Assembly: GCA_002700405.1 (NCBI GenBank)
Contig: PACY01000032.1
Span: forward strand, 1 to 9,353
From: Flavobacteriaceae bacterium
GTDB lineage: Bacteria > Bacteroidota > Bacteroidia > Flavobacteriales > Flavobacteriaceae
Length of the DNA: 9,353 nucleotides
Direction of reading: 5' to 3'
The notes below the pieces were generated by a model. That model did no database searches. It was not told the DNA's origin and saw only the letters and a program-made list of their open reading frames with translations. A program made the translations under genes and the position numbers. The first letter of the stretch is position 1. The number at the start of each line of letters is the position of its first letter. Positions 6,631 through 9,353 of this stretch are shown here, one piece after another.

Positions 6631-7692
6631 ATGAGAAACGTATTTTCAATTTTATTTTTAGCATTGATTTTTTCTTGTGCAGAATCTTTAAATGAAGACA
6701 ATTTAATATATGAAAATGAGACCAATTTTACTTCAGTAAAACAAGTTACATTTGGAGGTGACAATGCAGAAGCATATTGGAGTTTTGATGATAAGGATTT
6801 AGTTTTTCAATCAAATTATAATAAATGGGGAGTTGAATGTGATCAAATGTTTTTAATGGGTGTCGATGATACTTTTGAAAATGATATCCCTAAAATGCTA
6901 AGTACAGGTAATGGAAGAACAACTTGCTCGTATTTCATGCCGGACAATAAGCATATTTTATATGCTTCAACTCATTTGTATAACTTGGAATGTCCTGAAA
7001 CTCCTTTAAGAAAAAATGGTAGATATGTATGGCCTGTTTATGATAGCTACGACATATTTGTTTCTGATTTAAATGGAAATATTGTTACTCAATTAACAAA
7101 CGAAGAGGGCTATGATGCAGAAGCTACTGTTTCTCCAAAAGGAGATAAGATTGTTTTTACTTCAAATAGGAGTGGAGATCTTGAATTATATACTATGAAT
7201 CTTGATGGATCTGATGTAAAGCAAATTACCAATGTGCTTGGCTATGATGGTGGTGCATTTTTCTCACCTGATGGGTCCAAAATAATTTTTCGTGCATCAA
7301 GACCTAAAACTGATGAGGAAGTAGAGGAATATACTTCATTATTAAGCGAAGGACTTGTTCAGCCTACTGAAATGGAGCTGTTTATCTGTAATAGTGATGG
7401 AAGTGATTTAAAACAAATTACCTTTTTAGGTAATTCAAATTGGAGTCCATTCTTTCATCCTTCTGGTGAAAAAGTTGTTTTTTCATCAAATTATGAATCT
7501 ATAATGGGATTTCCATTTAATATATATATGATAGATATAGACGGTAAAAATCTTAAAAGAATTACCTATGGAAAAACATTTGATTCATTTCCTGTCTTTT
7601 CAAATGATGGCACAAGATTAGCTTTTTCATCTAATAGAAATAACGGAGGTACAAGGGATACCAATGTATTTATAGCTGAGTGGAAGGATTAA
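6631..7692 (+). CDS. TolB/PD40-type beta-propeller lipoprotein
   Basis: This 353-residue protein is built of WD40-like (PD40) repeats, as in TolB and in the propeller domains of prolyl oligopeptidases, but it has no catalytic domain. Clear repeats are SPKGDKIVFTSNRSG (168-182), SPDGSKIIFRASRP (212-225), HPSGEKVVFSSN (276-287) and SNDGTRLAFSSNRNNGG (324-340), joined by strands such as LYTMNLDGSDVKQIT. An acidic insertion at about 226-246 interrupts one blade. The signal ends at lipid Cys16 (LIFSC), so it is an envelope lipoprotein. Four further cysteines (70, 99, 121, 253) may form disulfides. Such propellers usually bind proteins or peptides; the real partner is unknown. It is divergent from the peptidase/sulfatase operon and may be co-regulated with it. 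Its TAA overlaps the stop of the convergent FGE gene. Confidence 0.85.
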   Translation: MRNVFSILFLALIFSCAESLNEDNLIYENETNFTSVKQVTFGGDNAEAYWSFDDKDLVFQSNYNKWGVECDQMFLMGVDDTFENDIPKMLSTGNGRTTCSYFMPDNKHILYASTHLYNLECPETPLRKNGRYVWPVYDSYDIFVSDLNGNIVTQLTNEEGYDAEATVSPKGDKIVFTSNRSGDLELYTMNLDGSDVKQITNVLGYDGGAFFSPDGSKIIFRASRPKTDEEVEEYTSLLSEGLVQPTEMELFICNSDGSDLKQITFLGNSNWSPFFHPSGEKVVFSSNYESIMGFPFNIYMIDIDGKNLKRITYGKTFDSFPVFSNDGTRLAFSSNRNNGGTRDTNVFIAEWKD

Positions 7693-8711
7693 TTATTAAC
7701 CATACTTTTTGTAGCAACAGTCCTAAATCCTAAATGTTCTAGCGAAGTGTCTGGCGTTGCACTCATTTTAGCAGAGATTCTATAACTAATACAGTATTCA
7801 ATATTGCAAAGAAAAGACCCACCTTTTATAACTTTCTCTTGAGCATAAACATTGTTTGGATTAAAAGCATATTCTGCCCCCTTTGGATTGTGACACGCTG
7901 CTTTATCCTCTAACAAGTCTTTATAATAATTAACATTATACCAATCTGAAGTCCATTCCCAAACATTTCCAGCCATTCCATAAAGACCAAAATCATTTGC
8001 TGGAAATGATTTTATAGGAGCTAGGTTTTCAAAACCATCTGCCTTAGAGTTTTTGTATGGAAAAGTCCCTTCCCAAGTATTTGCATTATTATTTAAAGAA
8101 TCATGATTGTTTCCCCAGAAATATACAGCATCTTCCTTGTTTGCTCTTGCAGCATATTCCCATTCAGCTTCAGTAGGCAGCCTTCTTCCTGCCCAGTCAC
8201 AATATGCTAATGCATCTTCATAGGATATTTGAACTACAGGATAATCATCGTTGCTATATACATCACTATTACCTTTTGGGTTTCTCCAATTTGCACCAAT
8301 CTTCCACTTCCACCATTGAGATACATCCATAAAATCTGTAATAGGATTAGAGGTTTTACTAAAAATTAATGATCCTGCTTTGAGAATAGAATCATGAAGT
8401 TTCTCTGTTCCTGGAGGTAATTGTTTTGCTAAATCATCCCAAATAATATCTCTTTCAGCTGTGGTTTTATAACCAGTTTCTTTAACAAATTCTCTAAACT
8501 GTTTATTTGTTACAGGGGTTATATCCATATAGAATCCATCCAAATGCACTTGATGCCTAGGTTTTTCATGAAATAATGCAAGTGTATCAGTATCTAAAGC
8601 TCCTTGATAAAAAGACCCAGCAGGTATCCATAACATACCATCTGGTGTTTGTGTTGTGTTTTCTGTACAATTAAAAAGAAAAGCAAGTAATATAAAATGA
8701 AAATATTTCAT
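7689..8711 (-). CDS. Exported lipoprotein formylglycine-generating enzyme (SUMF1/FGE family)
   Basis: This 340-residue protein closely follows the FGE fold. IPAGSFYQGA (29-38) opens the domain, then YMDITPVTNKQFREFV (61-76), WWKWKIGANWRNPKG (133-147), CDWAGRRLPTEAEWEYAAR (171-189), GNVWEWTSDW (248-257) and GGSFLCNIEYCISYRISAK (298-316). Cys302 and Cys307 align with the two catalytic cysteines of human FGE (GGSYMCHRSYC), which bind copper and use oxygen to convert the cysteine of a CxPxR motif to formylglycine. Many family members lack this pair, so its presence argues for true sulfatase activation. The signal ends at Cys15 (FLFNC). Asn at -1 is less common in lipoboxes, and no acidic run follows, so it should be periplasm-facing. 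The gene starts 3 bases after galE. The sulfatase at 4002-5333 is the obvious nearby client. Confidence 0.92.
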   Translation of the reverse strand: MKYFHFILLAFLFNCTENTTQTPDGMLWIPAGSFYQGALDTDTLALFHEKPRHQVHLDGFYMDITPVTNKQFREFVKETGYKTTAERDIIWDDLAKQLPPGTEKLHDSILKAGSLIFSKTSNPITDFMDVSQWWKWKIGANWRNPKGNSDVYSNDDYPVVQISYEDALAYCDWAGRRLPTEAEWEYAARANKEDAVYFWGNNHDSLNNNANTWEGTFPYKNSKADGFENLAPIKSFPANDFGLYGMAGNVWEWTSDWYNVNYYKDLLEDKAACHNPKGAEYAFNPNNVYAQEKVIKGGSFLCNIEYCISYRISAKMSATPDTSLEHLGFRTVATKSMVNN

Positions 8712-8714
8712 TAG

Positions 8715-9353
8715 TTATATGTTTCTAATTTTTTTCTCCCATTCCCAAGCTGATAAAATTGCTTGGTCAATAGAAAATTTTGGCTCCCAGTTAAGTTTTT
8801 GCATTGCTTTAGAATTGTCTGCATATGCACTTTCAACATCACCACTTCTTCTTTTGCCAATCACATAATTTAATTTAACTCCAGTAGACTTAATAAATGA
8901 ATTAATAACTTCTAACACACTAGTTCCTTTTCCTGTACCAATATTATATACATTATAGTTTGACTCATTTTTGTTTTGAATTAGATTTTCAATTGCTGCA
9001 GTATGTGCTTTTGCTAGATCTACCACATGAATATAATCTCTAATACAAGTACCATCAGGCGTGTTATAATCATTGCCAAATACTGTTATTTTTTCATGTA
9101 ACCCAGCTGCTGTTTGTGTTATAAAAGGAACAAGATTCTGAGGTACACCTATAGGAAGTTCTCCAATGCTAGATGATTGGTGCGCACCAATTGGATTAAA
9201 ATATCTTAATGAAATAACATTTAGATTAGAATTTATTTTAGAGTAGTCAAATAAGATCTCTTCACTAATTTGCTTAGTATTTCCATAAGGAGATTCAGCC
9301 TTTTTAATTGACTCTTCTTCTGTAATAGGAAGCTTTATGGCTTGACCATAAAC
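8715..9353 (-). CDS. galE: UDP-glucose 4-epimerase, C-terminal two-thirds (5' end beyond window)
   Basis: The minus-strand frame is open to the window edge (base 9353), giving 212 residues before the stop. GalE converts UDP-glucose and UDP-galactose in the cytoplasm using bound NAD. Visible family marks are VYG at the very start, the catalytic YxxxK as SPYGNTK (near 9288-9268), LRYFNPIGAH, PQNLVPFI, VFGNDYNTPDGTCIRDYIHV, YNIGTGKGTSV and a C-terminal helix ending EWEKKIRNI. The NAD-binding Rossmann part, roughly 125 residues compared with the E. coli enzyme, lies outside. A GTG at 9026 could be taken as a start but is internal, because the conserved RDYIHV precedes it in frame. The FGE gene follows after 3 bases, so the two are probably co-transcribed. 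The product would feed cell-surface polysaccharide or lipopolysaccharide synthesis. Confidence 0.95.
   Translation of the reverse strand, partial: VYGQAIKLPITEEESIKKAESPYGNTKQISEEILFDYSKINSNLNVISLRYFNPIGAHQSSSIGELPIGVPQNLVPFITQTAAGLHEKITVFGNDYNTPDGTCIRDYIHVVDLAKAHTAAIENLIQNKNESNYNVYNIGTGKGTSVLEVINSFIKSTGVKLNYVIGKRRSGDVESAYADNSKAMQKLNWEPKFSIDQAILSAWEWEKKIRNI

Noticed and set aside
6631..7692. True TolB of the Tol-Pal system
   Set aside because: No tolQ, tolR, tolA or pal neighbours are present, the TolB N-terminal domain is absent, and the protein is a lipoprotein, so only the propeller is shared.
7686..7709. Possible terminator, GG-TTA...TAA-CC followed by a T tract
   Set aside because: The stem needs a bulge and has few pairs around a five-base loop, so it is too weak to call.
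1..9353. A defence system, mobile element or CRISPR array
   Set aside because: No nuclease, transposase, integrase, reverse transcriptase or regularly spaced repeats are seen. All large frames are metabolic or envelope genes.

Overview
The window looks like chromosomal DNA from a marine-type member of the Bacteroidota, probably class Flavobacteriia. The evidence is very AT-rich coding sequence, a C-terminal type IX secretion (T9SS) sorting domain, several short-signal lipoproteins, promoter-like TAnnTTTG boxes close to start codons, and almost no intergenic DNA. The longest gap between genes is about 52 bases. I see no RNA genes, insertion sequences, CRISPR arrays or attachment sites.

Layout. 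(1) 1-885 (+) is the 3' end of a modular T9SS-exported surface protein. (2) 938-1663 (+) is a nitroreductase-family flavoprotein. It converges on a four-gene minus-strand cluster. (3) 6585 down to 1673 (-) is that cluster, with gaps of only 7, 28 and 18 bases, so it is very probably one operon. In transcription order it encodes a lipoprotein M28 zinc peptidase with a PDZ domain, a lipoprotein sulfatase with a CSPTR formylglycine motif, a Tat-like-signal PLP enzyme of the class V aminotransferase fold, and a second M28 peptidase with a plain signal peptide. (4) 6631-7692 (+) is divergent from that operon across a 45-base promoter region and encodes a TolB/PD40-type beta-propeller lipoprotein. 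(5) 9353 down to 7689 (-) holds the 3' two-thirds of galE, followed after 3 bases by a lipoprotein formylglycine-generating enzyme (FGE, SUMF1 family). Its stop codon overlaps that of the propeller gene.

How the genes may work together. The sulfatase has a cysteine-type active-site motif (Cys93) that is inactive until oxidised to formylglycine. The FGE-like protein about 2.4 kb away keeps both catalytic cysteines (Cys302, Cys307), so it is a plausible activator. Both appear to be exported lipoproteins. The sulfatase also has an acidic run after its lipid cysteine that resembles a surface-export signal, and the FGE does not. This suggests a periplasmic maturation step before surface display. 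The rest of the operon consists of exported peptidases plus an exported PLP enzyme, which points to extracytoplasmic handling of a peptide- or amino-acid-containing, possibly sulfated, substrate. The substrate cannot be read from the sequence. No single gene is of an unknown family; the unusual feature is the combination and the export routes.
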